Assembly: GCA_947462335.1 (NCBI GenBank)
Contig: OX381705.1
Coordinates: 37,967,570-38,031,569 of the forward strand
Length of the DNA: 64,000 nucleotides
Direction of reading: 5' to 3'
Source: Harmothoe impar
Taxonomy: Eukaryota > Annelida > Polychaeta > Phyllodocida > Polynoidae
Positions 12,082 to 24,432 of this stretch are shown one piece after another. The notes beneath the pieces are model-generated. The model did no database searches. It had not been told where the DNA came from and saw only the letters and a list, made by a program, of their open reading frames with translations. Both the position numbers and the translations under genes were made by a program. How positions within the stretch are numbered: the stretch's first letter is position 1; each line of letters begins with the position of its first letter.

Positions 12082-12299
12082 TGTAGTGAAATTCAACCTA
12101 AGGTAAGTAACACAGGGACACAGTACAGTTTATGCTGCCGGTACCAGTTTATATAGCTCCGTTTACATCGGTGCGGCACTGACCCCATGCCAGTTTGGTG
12201 TTCCTCACCGTCCCGATGGTGTGAGGGAGCCCAGCGTCCCTCCGGTTTCAGCCCACGCTGGCTCCGTCGGTCCGGCCCGGCTCCCCCACACTCGCCACA
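12082..12299 (-). mobile_element. Short 5' LTR of the gag remnant at 10597-12010
   Basis: On the minus strand it starts TGTGGCGAG and ends CACTACA, followed by a primer-binding-like TTGGTGACAGC. A TATA box (CTATATAAAC) lies inside. The length is 218 bp. No clear AATAAA was found. Confidence 0.65.
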
Positions 12300-14797
12300 A
12301 TATATATAAATGATACTAAACGTCCATTATCGCCCCGCTTTTTGCACTCCAAGCGGTTCAAGCTTTCTAGTAATGGAGTACCATATTTACCTGTACATGA
12401 TAAGCCACAGACCCATCTTACCCTGAGTCACTTGTCATTGCAATGAGCATTATCTGAATGATTACACCTCATAGCAACAAGAATAAAATTGATTGTTTTG
12501 CTTAGCAACATTACCATATAAAGTTAAGGGGAACAGAACAGAACTTTACCCAGGTGATACAGGTAATACATCATATTACCCATGTTGAACATCAGAGACA
12601 TGGATGATACTTGTACTATCCTGCACCCCTTTCCAGCAGAGTCACACTATATGTTTAAGGATTCACAAACTGCCCAGCTTTAATGCTGGCTTCTGCTTTC
12701 ACGAAACAGCCTCTGAATATGTGCTAAGACAAAGGCATTCAAAGGAGAGCTTCATCTTGTCCTGCCTCCTTAACCACACACCAAAACAAAATGCTGGACA
12801 CTATCCAATTTACCACAAAGGCAATTATAAAAGACAGAATAATTGAACATCTACTCTTATATATTTATGAGGATACACCCAATAACTTCTGTGTTCCTGG
12901 TCAAATTGTACTTGTCCTCATGGTGATTCCACCCATACATGTTAAAGGGCATGCAACAGAACCACTTGGTTAGACATAGACAGTCTTATCATATTTGTAG
13001 AGTTTACTTTTGAGACTTCTCATTTCCGTTTGTCTCTGAATGCAGAAATGAAGGCTATAACCCATACCATAAACATCACACTAAGTCATATTACTGTATT
13101 CCTCATCATCAGCTGAAATAACTCTTGTCCCACAAAACAGTCTGTGTAGAGAGTGACAGAAGCGTCAGTGAGTGGAGCCTATCGGACAGCTACCTCACAC
13201 CTTGTCTGTGCTTGATAAGACTATTGTGGCCTCCCTTATAACTGTCTGTACAAAATGAGAAGAAAAAGGGGGTTGTAATTACTTCATGTATACAAGGAAT
13301 AGCCCCCTATTGCCTATCTATTACACTGTAAATTGTAGTAGAATATATACTGAACTTGTATAGGATTTGTATGGCTGTGTACATATTTGATCTCATGTGA
13401 TGTCACCCTGTTCTTCCTTATTTCTGATTTAAGTACATGATGCACAATTTGATAGTGTGCAAGTCAGAACATTGCTAATCAATACTACCAATAGAGGGCC
13501 ACATGAAATCACGCTGGTCTTTTCCTTTAACCCCAATAATCAATTTTAGAGAGAATATTTTAGCAACGGGTAATTAGCTACACTTTCATTTCTATCCCAA
13601 GATTATCTTATGATAGGCCTATAATGAAAGGCAGAATGAAAATTGACCTGGGGACCCATGGTGTTGCTAGGCAAATAAAGAAATATAATCAAGGTTGCCA
13701 AGCAAGCACACATGTTAGCAAGAATTGAATGGAAAAGAACGAGATTAATGGCATGATTTGGAATCCCCACTGTCCCTTTTGAGGGGATCGCTATATTAGT
13801 TAATTTAGTATAGGGGTGGATGATGTCAGGATCTTCCTGGATGTTGCAGTGGGGGTTTGCTGTAGATGCTTGCTTCTAAGCCCAGTTTGCTATGCAAACC
13901 TGTGTTGCTAACCAATTATATCGTTGAAAGTGATATTGTAAACCATCTAGAAGTCCTAGCCATACAAATTGATTCATTTGGGTTCATTTAGTTGTGGGGT
14001 AAGTGATGTAAGGATCTTCCTAAATGGAGTCTTCGGGTTTTGCTGCAGATGCTTGCTTCTAAGCCCGGTTTGCTGTTTAAACCTGCTATTGCTAAGCAAC
14101 CACTTGTCCTAACAATTAACCACTGGCACCAGTGGATTCCTTGTACCCAATTTAGGGTGGGGGGGGGGGTAAGGTTTAAATTATTCTAGGAGTGATATTG
14201 TCATTATTGGAGATGAGATTCTGATTATTTGGCAGCCATATTGGATTTGGCCCATTTTTCAATGGAAGCCCACATAGGACACTCCAGGACTTTTAAGAGG
14301 TCAAACCTAATATAATGACGAGCCATTCCTGAAATTTTCAGCTTTATGGTATTTAATTCCATGTTTGGGTTAGAATTCTTCTAAAGTTCCTGTACTGGTT
14401 ACCATTGTATTTCTATGATAACTTGAGTAATGACTATCTAACAGATCATCCAAATGGAACATTCTAAACTATGGTCATGGACCATTGAATATCTCAAAAT
14501 GTTAAAAAAGATATACCCTGAACCAACACACACCAGGGGATGGGGAGTGACGATTCTGAAAATGTGCACAAGGTGGGGTTAGCGAGTTTCTAATGGCCCA
14601 AGTGCAGCCATAATAGTACTCAGCCCTTTTTATACCACGATTCTGGTGTTTCCCGTGCCGAGAGTGGATATTTGCCGTGCGTATATCTCAGGATATACGC
14701 ACGCTCAAAATTAATTTTTTACACCAAGACGCTTCTATATATTTTAACAAGGTAATGAAAGATAGGCATAGCCATTTTGGCTACGAAATTAGAATGG
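12300..14797. other. Intergenic, no gene recognised
   Basis: Contains degenerate relatives of the 146-bp satellite unit (about 13660-13740 and 14050-14160, with GTTGCTAGGCAA and TTGCTAAGCAACCA) and a duplicated GCTTGCTTCTAAGCCC segment near 13868 and 14049. No coding evidence. Confidence 0.45.
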
Positions 14798-14871
14798 ATC
14801 GTCCGGGTTGCGAACCCCGGCCGCTGAAGCCAAACGCGAGCGCCTAACCTCATGCGCCATGGAGACGACTT
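14798..14871 (-). repeat. tRNA-like sequence (Leu/Ser-like head), probably SINE-derived
   Basis: On the minus strand ATGGCGCATGAGGTTAGGCGC is an A-box/D-arm of the class II type. CCGGGGTTCGCAACCCGG forms a strong T arm, and the flanks AGTCGTC and GACGATC pair at 6 of 7 positions. The loop size is atypical and no clean anticodon arm is seen, so a working tRNA is unlikely but not excluded. Confidence 0.5.
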
Positions 14872-14910
14872 AGTTATTGCCGGTAGGAAGCCAATACTAA
14901 CTTACCTTGT

Positions 14911-15423
14911 CGCCATGATTCTCCCAGCGGTACCAAATACGTAGTGAATAACATCCAAATGTGGCAAGATTAGAGCATGTCAGGGTTAATCCTTCAATCC
15001 AGTACATATATATGTCTCCTTGTTGATGTTCCCGTGTAGAAATAGCCTTTTAATTGCGTAAATTCCTGATATTTCAAAATTTTGCAATCGATACCACCAT
15101 GCCGCGAGTAGTAAACAAGGAGAGGTGCCCGACTGACCTAGTTTCCCCGCTGGTTTTCGGTCGGCTGATTGTCCTGCCACAGACTGACGCGCCCGACTGA
15201 CCTAGTTTCCGCGGTGGCTTCGATCAGCTTGGCGGGCTGGTATCGATCGCAAAATGTCGAAATATAAGGAATTTACGCAATTAAAAGGCTATTTCTGAAC
15301 GGGAACATCAAGAAGGATATTTATACATGTACCGGATTGAAAGAATAAGCGTGACATGGTCTAATTTCGCCACATTAGGATGTTATTCACTACGTGTTTG
15401 GTACCGCTGGGGGAAGCATGGCG
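14911..15423. mobile_element. Foldback element with arms of about 185 bp
   Basis: The left arm (about 14911-15100, from GCCATGATTCTCCCAGCGGT to GCAATCGATACCA) is repeated inverted at about 15238-15423 with around 10-15% differences. The central loop contains a duplicated CGCCCGACTGACCTAGTTTCC-type unit. There is no protein-coding capacity. Confidence 0.75.
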
Positions 15424-15534
15424 CGCCGAGTCTGCCAGTCGATCCGCGAGACAAATTGGACAATTGAAAAAGGTAGGCCTTATACAATATGATATTCATA
15501 TATTTGAGGAAATAGTGGTATAAACGCATTAAGG

Positions 15535-15638
15535 ACTGGTGGGTAAAGCACTTGTGAGGTATATCTGTCTAATAATGAACTCGGCTTCACCTCGTTCATT
15601 ATTGCCAGATATACCTCACGTGTGCTTTCCCCACCAGC
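15535..15638. repeat. Hairpin MITE
   Basis: The arm ACTGGTGGGTAAAGCAC through TAATGAAC is inverted at GTTCATTATT through GTGCTTTCCCCACCAG, with only a few mismatches. The loop centre is TCGGCTTCACCTCG. Confidence 0.75.
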
Positions 15639-16104
15639 CATTATTGCATCAATATACGGCGGCCCGGGGTTCAAACCTATCCGTCAGACACACTAAACAG
15701 CTTTAGCAGCCATGTAGAAGCGCCCCATGTGAGCTTGGGGACCTGCAGGTGGTGGCCACTAAGTGCCTCTACATGGGTCACCGCATCATTTTTGGCGGCC
15801 ACTAAGGATGATGCAGAGTGCGGCTTCAGCCAAAAAGCTCTTCCGTGAAAAAGCTCAAACAGGAAGAAGGGGGCAGAGACATAGGACGTTGTGGCAACCA
15901 TCAGAGCCTGGGGAAACTCCAGCAGGAGCTCTCATCCCAAGACGCGACACAATGAAACAATCACAACAGGCATCAAACTGCCTCACATGTCAACCTAGTC
16001 ACTGCCGGGGGTACAGACATTGGTTGGAAAGCCGCCGAAATTAAGGTCACAAAGTCACATTTTAGACCATTTTTACTGTAGCAAAAAGGTCGCTTAAATG
16101 GTTG
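15639..16104. other. Intergenic, no gene recognised
   Basis: A GC-rich patch at 15700-16030 holds several short frames on both strands. None has a recognisable domain. Confidence 0.35.
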
Positions 16105-16106
16105 TA

Positions 16107-16964
16107 GGGTAGATTCACCACTTTCGGATGCTCGTTGGCACTGCCAATGCGACCCTTTTCCCATTGAGTATAGGCAAGGCTCTATTGCAGCTACAAGTGA
16201 TTATATCATAGCTATGAATAGGGGAGGATTCATAGTCCGTGACCTATGTGTACTTTGAAGGTTCTAAAGTATTTTTCTCATAAATATTGTTACTCAAAAA
16301 CTGAAAATTAGAAAGGCTAATGGCCATGAGAAATATGTGCTTAGCTACCTTGAACTCAACTTATACCATTAAACGTGTATATTCTCACTTTACAAAATGG
16401 TGGATTAGTATATTTTCATATTTTCATGGTAGAAACCTAGATAAGATAAGTATTATTTGATATATATCATATTAAAGTCATAATTCGGATTACTCCATTA
16501 TTCATAGAATGAAGAAAACCAATTGTAAATTGGTGTCCGACTTCAGGTGAAATTGGAGCACCTCCTTCAAAAGGTCTCATAAAGTTACTTCTGGCAGTTA
16601 TGCCTATGTATTTCCTATTATAGCGTCCTCAATACATATGTCATATTGCCTAAGTCTTATATAGACAGCCTTTATTCAATAAGCATCACAAATTAACATG
16701 ATAGCAATGCTGTCCGACATGTGCTGCCATAGTAATCTGGAGATTGCTCACCAGCTTATCAATGCAAAACAGGGCTACTTTAAGGTATCATTATACATGT
16801 ATATGATATGTATTGATGCTTGGTTTTGCATTTATTGTAAAGCAGAACACTTAAATTGTACCTCCCTATACACCCAGATACATAAATCATATGTATAGTT
16901 ATGAAAATACAGGCCTAAAGGTGTCCGACTTAAGGTGTGTGTCCGTCTTTGGGTGAATCTACCC
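16107..16964 (+). mobile_element. Non-autonomous TIR element, copy A
   Basis: The termini GGGTAGATTCACC and GGTGAATCTACCC are inverted and flanked by TA at both ends (16105-16106, 16965-16966). The 858-bp interior lacks a transposase. A second copy lies inverted at about 24425-25593, so the boundaries are supported by comparison. Confidence 0.85.
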
Positions 16965-17164
16965 TAGCCAAAAAGGTCGATTTTTATCGATTTTTATCCT
17001 TCTGGAGTCCCCGCACTCCCAGTACAAACCTGAGGCCATCCTCATTAATGGATTTCAAATATACCCCCTATCCACGGATTTTTGAGCGAAATCCGAAACG
17101 ACATGTTTCAGAGGTTCACATATGTTTAATTCTACAATGAATTTGAATATTCTATGAATATCAA

Positions 17165-17394
17165 GGCTAAAAAAAAAAGGTTTGTTTCAGGTCACCCGAC
17201 CGACCCTATCAAAACAGGGCCGACCCTACGTTTTTTTCTATATTTTTAACCATTTTTGGTCAATTTTAAGGTCCTCGGAGAGACCGGCTAGTACTTTCAT
17301 GTTAAAAAAAAAAGTTTAAAAAAAATAAAAAATCCGACCTACCGACCCTACATTTTCTGCCCATGTTACCTGAAACAAACCTTTTTTTGGGCCT
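17165..17394. mobile_element. Short TIR element with AAAGGTTTGTTTC ends
   Basis: The left end AAAAGGTTTGTTTCAGGT and right end ACCTGAAACAAACCTTTT are inverted. The subterminal ACCGACCCTA motifs occur in direct orientation, as CCGACCGACCCTA on the left and CCTACCGACCCTA on the right. Relatives occur at 28821-29096 and, as fragments, near 20515-20550 and 55310-55385. Confidence 0.7.
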
Positions 17395-19176
17395 AATTTG
17401 GCATTATAGGTGCCATTATTATGTTATTGAAAGATTGTCAGTAAACTACTATTTGAGAATAAAAGTGAGTCTATAGGTCTACAGTATGAAGATACACCCC
17501 TTTCCGGAAAACACAGGCATGCCTATTTGTATGAGTATTATATATCTGTGTTTTCTCTAATGAGGATTGTGTCTTTGAAGTGTCTTCGAAGTGTGGGAAC
17601 TGGGCTGGATCCACATTGCCGAGATCCTCTGCAGCTTTTCGGCCACGCCGGATATACGTTAGTATTTGGAGGCTGTCCCGTGTTTACCTTGTAAATGGTA
17701 TGATGCATATAATTATAGTGGTCATATATACCAAACTGCCCTCAACTGTCGACCTGGTCTTAATACTATACACATGCTATGCTAAACTGCCCTAAAGGAT
17801 CAGCCCTTACTCCATAAATACTACAATTAGAGAGATCTGATATTCCAAACTGCCCTAAAATATCGACCCTGCTCATATTTTACACTTCAAACCGCTCTTC
17901 ACGAATTCTATGCCATATTGATCAAATAAACAGAAATGACACACAGTCCATGCATATTGTGAAACGACCCGGGATACAGCAGTGTGTCCTCAAATATCAA
18001 CCGACCCTTATGTTAGCTCACAAATAGTATCCATGAACTGTTCTCATACATGGATACCTGGACATTATTGATAAACATCTGTGTATGGCTAAATGTTGTG
18101 GCTTAAGGGTGTTTGTATCAAATGTGAGTTTGTGGCTTGAAGGCACTATGTCCATTAATGCCACTGTACCTAACAACGTCCAACTAGGGACGTTTCAAAT
18201 TCCCGACCATAAGAGTCGGTGCCGCCATTCTACTCTGGGTACTTTTGAGGGCACAGCCAGTAATGTGAATTCACGGCATTAAAAAAAATCGTTATTTCTG
18301 AGTTATGATATAGTTCAGTTACATGCATCGAGATACTAATCGCTTGAAAGAAACCACCGCCCATTTCCACGATACATTGCTTGATAGCGTGAGAAGTATG
18401 GCAACGAAAATGTTTGCCAATAGCAAAATGAAGTACTTTATTAACATGACCGGTTTCATAATACCGCCTATCTGTTGTATTCAATTATTCCATGTCGATC
18501 TACTTGGCGTTAAGATACGCTTTTTCAGCAGCGTCAATGATCCTCTTTCAAAGATCAATTTCTCATCATCAGCCTTGAAAAGTACGATTTTTAATACGAT
18601 TTTATTTAATTGATGTGTACTAATTGCTGAAAGAATAACGGTTTATTTTGATACTAATTATTCTCACATGTATAACGGCCTATATACCAATCAGATTGCC
18701 TGGTCAGTGACACGACTAGGAAGACAAGGGTAACACTCCTGTATAGTGGAAATATGGACATACACCTCACAAATGACTAAACTCTGCCAGGAATAAGATT
18801 TTTCATCCCTGTTTTAGTCACGCCACATGATTATTGTGCTGATGCGGACCCTCACTGAGCCGTGGGCGCCATTTGAATCTGGATCAGGGACTGGGTAGCA
18901 CACATATAGATCCGGTCACTGAACACCCTGACTAGACCACAGACGGACGTCATTCTTCTCGAGTGGTGTGACGCGTCACCCCACATCCTCCGCCGACAGG
19001 CGTGGACGGGTTGAAAATACTACCCTGGGAAGCTGTTCAGTGTGGAGCGGGAAGTTTAAATGATTTCCATCGAGATCGATATGTTCCGCGCTATTACAGG
19101 GGGTGAACATGTACACTGGCCTGGCCTGACCCGCGTACCTTAGGGAGTGTTCATTTATTAGTTACAGGGGAGGGGT
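17395..19176. other. Intergenic, no gene firmly recognised
   Basis: Carries three diverged AAACTGCCCT(C/A)AA-type repeats at 17730-17870. A GC-rich stretch at 17574-17691 could be an exon but lacks confirming evidence. Confidence 0.4.
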
Positions 19177-20218
19177 GTTGTGCCGCATTATGACCGCGCA
19201 CCACGTTTTGACCGCGCGACACGTTATGACCGCGACCAACTGCCGAATATTAACCCCGCAACGCGTTATGACCGCGACCAACTGCCGCGTATTGACCGCG
19301 ACCAACTGCCGCGTATTGACCGCGCAACGCGTTATGACCGCGACCAACTGCCGCGTATTGACCGCGCAACGCGTTATGACCGCGACCAACTGCCGCGTAT
19401 TAACCGCGACGACTGTATTATCATCGTTTAAGTTAGAGATGCAGTCTCCTATTTGTAAATGACACCTGAGGTCAAAGTGGAGTCAAAATCGGTTTTGTGG
19501 TCAAAATCGACTTTGGGGTCATAATTGATTTTGGGGTCAAAATTGATGTTCGGGTCAAAACTGATGTTGGGGGTCAAAATCGACTGTGCGGTCAAAATTG
19601 GATTTGGGGGTCGAAATTGGATGTGGGGTCATATTTGATTCGGTGTTGAATCGACATTGGGGTTAAAATCGACTTTGGTGTCAAAATTGGTTTTGGTGTC
19701 AAATGGACTTTGGGGTCAAAATCGACTGTGGGGTCAAAATTGGATTTGGGGTCAAAATTGGATTTGGGGTCAAAATTGGATTTGGGGTCAAGTTGGATTT
19801 GGTCTCAAATCGACATTGGGGTTAAAATCGACATTGGGGTAAAAATTTGTTTGGGGTCAAAATCAACTTTGGGGTGAAAATCAACTTTGGGGTCAAAATC
19901 AATTTTAGGGTCAAAATCGACTTTGGGGTCAAAATCGACGTTGCTGTCAAAATTGATTTTGGGGTCAAAATTGGATTTGGGGTCAAATCGACTTTGGGGT
20001 AAAAATCGCCTCTGGGGTCAAAATCGACTCTGGGGTCAAATTTGGTTTTGGGGTCAAAACCGACTTTGGAGCGAAAACCCCCTTTGGAGTCAAATTGATT
20101 TTAGTGTCATGATCAACATTGACTTCAAAAACTTAGGTAATCATGGTCATAACACTGCGCGGTAAACACACGGCAGTTGGTCGTGGTCATAACGCGTGCG
20201 GTCAAAACGCGGCACAAC
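19177..20218. repeat. Inverted-repeat element made almost entirely of tandem repeats
   Basis: The left part (19177-19415) is a minisatellite of ATGACCGCG/AACTGCCGCGTATTGACCGCG units. Its ends, GTTGTGCCGC at the left and GCGGCACAAC at the right (20150-20218), are inverted copies. The centre (about 19470-20100) consists of some 35 diverged copies of a roughly 17-bp GGGGTCAAAATCGACTTT-like unit. All reading frames stay open because the units lack stop codons, not because they encode protein. Confidence 0.75.
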
Positions 20219-20979
20219 AAGGGGTAGGTTTGGGGTAGGGGGGCGTAAAAAATTCAGCCCCTTTTAAGCAAAAAAGCCTGTGCGTTACTACACTGTATAT
20301 TTCAAAAATATATAACGGTGCCAACCTGAAATCCATTAACCGTTCAAATTTGAATCCTAACTGTTTCCTGTGCACATATTCCTGTGACCTCTAGATATCC
20401 TAAAATCGGCTAAAAACTGTAAAAATGGGAATATTTTTTTCAAAAAATTTGTAAACCTAAATTAGACCTCAAAATAGTTTAAAAATATAAAAATTTCTTC
20501 AAAATTGCATAAAAAATGTAGGGTCGGCCGGGTGACCTTTTTTTGGCCTCATCAATTTATGTCATCGCATTTTCTCTTTCTCTTTAGGGTATACAAATAT
20601 ATAATAGACTGCCAATATACCCCCAAGGGAATGTATTCACGTGGGTATGCAGGTAAAACGTTCAAATTAAGAGGGGAGAAATGGTGGTGGTATCCACGGG
20701 TAAAAGACTATGAGGTTATAGTGATAAAAGATCAATAAGTATGGGGTAGCCCATATCACTCGGCTCCCAGTATGTTGGCATCGTTGTCCTATACACGTAT
20801 AACCAATGCCACTTTAGCGTGCTTAGTCCGCCCACAGATTTTCAGGAATTTTGATTTCAAGAAGCAATCGGGATATCTTCACAGAAAGGTAATGATATCC
20901 ATTTGTTCTATTTCACCAAGTCATTGCTATCTCTATATTTCTCCCATGGTCCTATCCGTGGGTCCCTATATTATACATA

Positions 20980-21090
20980 CCGTAAATTCCCATACAGTAC
21001 TAAAATGGCAATTTTAAGACCCCAGGTGCGGGTTATATAAGTCTCCCAAAGTCGGGGTGCGGGTTATACGTGAGATGCGGGAATTTACGG
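20980..21090. mobile_element. 111-bp MITE, CCGTAAATTCC family
   Basis: The ends CCGTAAATTCC and GGAATTTACGG are inverted and flanked by TA duplications. The interior has two GTGCGGGTTAT(A) units. A related 221-bp element lies at 51670-51890. Confidence 0.75.
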
Positions 21091-21092
21091 TA

Positions 21093-21883
21093 CATTGTAT
21101 ATCATATCTGTATATAGGAACCCGTTGTAGTTAGCGAGTCAATCATGGTGTAGGCCCTATGGTGTGTTTGAAAAAAGACCCACAGGGGGTGATGAAACAG
21201 TATTTATAGGGAGTTGAATATTGTAAAATTATATACATGACCACCGGTAGGCAATTAGGGTACTGGTGAATGGGCTAGATGAATCAATAATAGGGACAAC
21301 CACAAGTGTTGTGATTTACAATATTGGTAACAGTTGCCCCTTGATTTTATGTCTATAATCAACACTTTCTGGTCCATTTTTCGCGTTGTGGGATTTGACC
21401 TTTAAATCGACCATGTTACCAACGAGGTGGATTCACATTTACCGTTGTCACTATTCACACTGCACGTTAACAGTAACAGCAATATATAAGGGTAAACCGC
21501 AAGGTATATCTATCTATGTACAATGCGTAAGGCCACCTTTTTTTTGATAACTTGGATTACGTGCCGTTCCAGCAAATATTTTGAGGCGAGAGGGAAAAAA
21601 GCTGTCCTTCGGGAGGAGTTGAGTCCTGAAATTTTCCAGGGGAAAAAGGATAGAAACACCTTCTTTTGACTATGAAATGAAGGTATATTCCTAATTTTGA
21701 AGGTCTAACTTTGGGTGTTTGCTGGTCAGCATATACCTTTTTTTGTTGGGGGGGGGGGGGGGGGGTTAACTCTCAAAAAATCACAGTGGGCAGGCGTTTA
21801 AAAGAAAAGCCAAAATTCCTATCGGCGGATCCGTAATCCAAGTTACTAGACATGCGCTGTATTTGTACATGTAATTCACGCCC
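21093..21883. other. Intergenic, no gene recognised
   Basis: A long G-run lies at about 21750-21766. No coding signal. Confidence 0.5.
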
Positions 21884-22343
21884 GGGGGGGGGGGGGGGCA
21901 CTCCCTGTCTTTTCTATAGTAACTATGTGTGAACATCACCCCAAATTTAGGACCCTTATCACGGGAGATAATTCAGCAAAATAGTACCCTTTTAACAGGA
22001 AACTGAGCAAAAATGCATACTCTAATCGAGAGGGGGGGGGGGGGGAGGAGAAATACCCTTATGAAGTGTACTATCTAAAAATGCCCCCCAAAAGTAAGGG
22101 CTTACCCTTACCCTATACCTGAAGTATCTGTCTTTAATTTTGAAAAAAGCTGGATTAGTGTGCCATCTAACAGCTACAGCCTTAACATGTACCCCTTTTC
22201 CTCCAAAATTGCCTAAAAAGCACCCCTTTTCAAGAACCCTCTCGGGCCCTTGCGCAGGATCCAAAAACATACCCTTTCTCTTGGAATCGTGTTCACACAT
22301 AGTCACTAATACTGAGGGAGTGCCCCCCCCCCCCCCCCCGGGA
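21884..22343. mobile_element. Inverted-repeat element with poly-G ends
   Basis: The left end is CCCGGGGG… plus GCACTCCCT and CTATGTGTGAACA about 45 bp in. The right end is the same sequence inverted (TGTTCACACATAG … AGGGAGTGCCCC … CCCGGG). The interior is non-coding and has several 'AAAANNNCCCCTTTT'-like words. The element at 41619-42036 has the same plan. Confidence 0.7.
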
Positions 22344-22522
22344 ATTCACGCCACACTCTCATAGTCATATCACCCCTGTCCCACGTCCCACTGGGCTCAC
22401 GCCTAAACCTTTTTAAAACATTAAGTCATCGAAAGTAAACTTCATATGACACTGCGCAAGATGTATTTTGTGGTTAGTTGGTGTAAGATATAAAGCCGCG
22501 AAATCGGAAGTTCAATGATAAA

Positions 22523-22741
22523 TCATTCCTTGTTATGTTCTTCAACTATCACGAAACAGATCATTCTCTGGTTTGAGGGGTTAATGTGAGCCGGCGGAGG
22601 ATCAACATTGCACTTAATTCTATGACGAGGTGAGGTAGTGCACATGTAAAAGCGTTTATTTTCTTTCATCATTACAGAATCTTCCCAGAGAGGTACATAT
22701 CGATATTCGTCTTCCGTGTGAATGAATTCAAACGGCAACAC
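22523..22741 (-). CDS. Possible terminal exon, unknown protein
   Basis: A 72-codon minus-strand frame ends in TGA. It has a balanced composition (acidic N-terminal part, then MMKENKRFYMC and a Pro-rich CNVDPPPAHINP segment) and codons with a purine-first bias, unlike nearby chance frames. The frame is closed upstream by a stop at about 22751, so a splice acceptor would have to lie inside it (for example before 22720). No poly(A) signal or second exon was found and no family is recognised. It may instead be a chance frame. Confidence 0.25.
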   Translation of the reverse strand: MLPFEFIHTEDEYRYVPLWEDSVMMKENKRFYMCTTSPRHRIKCNVDPPPAHINPSNQRMICFVIVEEHNKE

Positions 22742-23090
22742 CGATGTTCAATTGCCATTATCAATGTCAGCTAAATAGTTTATCGATGACCTTAGTCCGA
22801 CCATTGTATGCTCAGGGCCCTGACGTACTGTACTCACGGAATGCATGCCAGGGGAGGTCCCGAGATGCACTACCCTTTTGTGCTTTTAACAGGAGTTGTG
22901 TGTTCTGACAGATTTTCCGGGTGGCCGAGGGAAATATCAAGACAATGTCAGTTCAAGCAGTGCACTAGCAAAGGGAGGGGTGAGGGGTGAGACGAGTTCT
23001 CATATATCCCCCTCCCCCCGCCTATAGCTGTACTCTACATATAGAGCACTTCCGGTAAGACACAAGAACGTCAATACATGCACTAAAGCA

Positions 23091-23372
23091 GTAGACATGA
23101 ATTATTACACCACTGTGCGGTACTATACTGCGGTAAAGTAGACATGAATTATTACACCACTGTGCGGTACTATACTGCGGTAAAGTAGACGTGAATTATT
23201 ACACCACTGTGCGGTACTATACTGCGGTAAAGTAGACGTGAATTATTACACCACTGTGCGGTACTATACTGTGGTAAAGTAGACATGAATTATTACACCA
23301 CTGTGCGGTACTATACTGCGGTAAAGTAGACGTGAATTATTACACCACTGTGCGGTACTATACTGTGGTAAA
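23091..23372. repeat. Minisatellite, exactly 6 copies of a 47-bp unit
   Basis: The unit starts GTAGACATGAATTATTACAC and ends GCGGTAAA. The 282 bp equal 6 x 47 with only about one difference per copy (ACATGA/ACGTGA, TGCGG/TGTGG). Such homogeneity suggests recent amplification. Confidence 0.9.
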
Positions 23373-24290
23373 TTCGCACCCTAAGAAGTAGCGAGGAGAA
23401 ATATAACTGCAAAGGTACAAAACGTCTCGTATAAATAGGGGGTATTTGAAAGCGCATGCTTGATTTCATCAAGACAATTATCATCTTTATCATGTATAAT
23501 ATTGCATACTATTCTCAATAAGGTAAAATCATGGACTACATGGTCTACAATAATATCCGATAACATTTTCTAATATAATTTGGCCAGTTTAACTCTCCAT
23601 AATACAAAGATCCAACCGTAGGGGGGCCGTATCGTTACTGTGAGTCACTGCCTCATCATATGTGAATATCCATGGTTCAGTATAACGTTAATTACTACTT
23701 TATTCTTAAATGATTGAATAACCTCTTTTCATGATTATTTGTTTTGTTTGCGAAAACCCTATAATTTCTCTAGGGGACTTCAATAAAGTATGTACACACG
23801 AAGGGGGGGTCTATCTTCTGAAACGCTTTGCGTACATAAACCCTTTATTCCAATGTGTACAGGAACTTTTAAGTGGTGGGGGTCAATTTCTGGAGAAAAT
23901 GTGCGTACATACTTTATGGAAGCCCCTACCATTTATAACTATAGGCCCGCAGCAGAAAAAAAACAACAAAAAAGACAACAACAAAAACGCCCTCGTCACA
24001 TTTTTGACTGGCCGGATGATGAGAAACAATTTCTTTTTTGAGTGGCTTTAGTATCTAACAAGGCCTCTGTGTAGAGTAGCTTATTTCAAATAGTTTATTA
24101 AATCGTGATCAATTCAAGTCATTCATATTTAGGGTGCACAAGATGTTACGTCATGCACTGCTACGTCATCTCGGAGCGTCATGGACGCATGTATAGGCAA
24201 CATATATACAGCTTTTACTACGGAACAGCACCTCTCCACCTTCCCTTTTACACGTATAACCACGTATATATAAGGGTTGCATATTCTGGG
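23373..24290. other. Intergenic, no gene recognised
   Basis: Two short overlapping plus-strand frames near 23731-24051 and 23790-24041 have no domain. A duplicated GTACACACG/GTACATA segment near 23790-23910 suggests repeat origin. Confidence 0.4.
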
Positions 24291-24351
24291 GTATATGTAT
24301 ATGTATATGTATATATATATATTTATATATATATATATATTTACATATATA

Positions 24352-24425
<74 letters not shown>

Positions 24426-24432
24426 TATATAC
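24291..24432. repeat. (TA)n microsatellite
   Basis: About 140 bp of TATATA with a few G, C or TTT interruptions. It abuts the truncated left end of TIR element copy B and has apparently replaced its terminal bases. Confidence 0.95.

Noticed and set aside
17574..17691. GC-rich stretch with donor-like CTTG|GTAAAT, possible exon
   Set aside because: No clear acceptor or continuing exon, and competing frames look equally plausible.
19175..19462. Overlapping open frames in several frames, rich in DRDQLPRI or TATNCR repeats
   Set aside because: They are translations of a minisatellite whose units lack stop codons on both strands.
20772..20888. ATG frame of 39 codons resembling a mitochondrial presequence, ending at AAAG|GTAATG, with a possible upstream exon at 20588-20651
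   Set aside because: No downstream exon that continues the frame, no promoter and no family. Splice-like sequences of this quality are common by chance.
23091..23372. Regularly repeated units suggesting a CRISPR array
   Set aside because: Repeats are contiguous with no unique spacers and the genome is clearly eukaryotic.
24105..24422. 105-codon frame ending in a Tyr-Ile repeat
   Set aside because: Translation of the (TA)n microsatellite.
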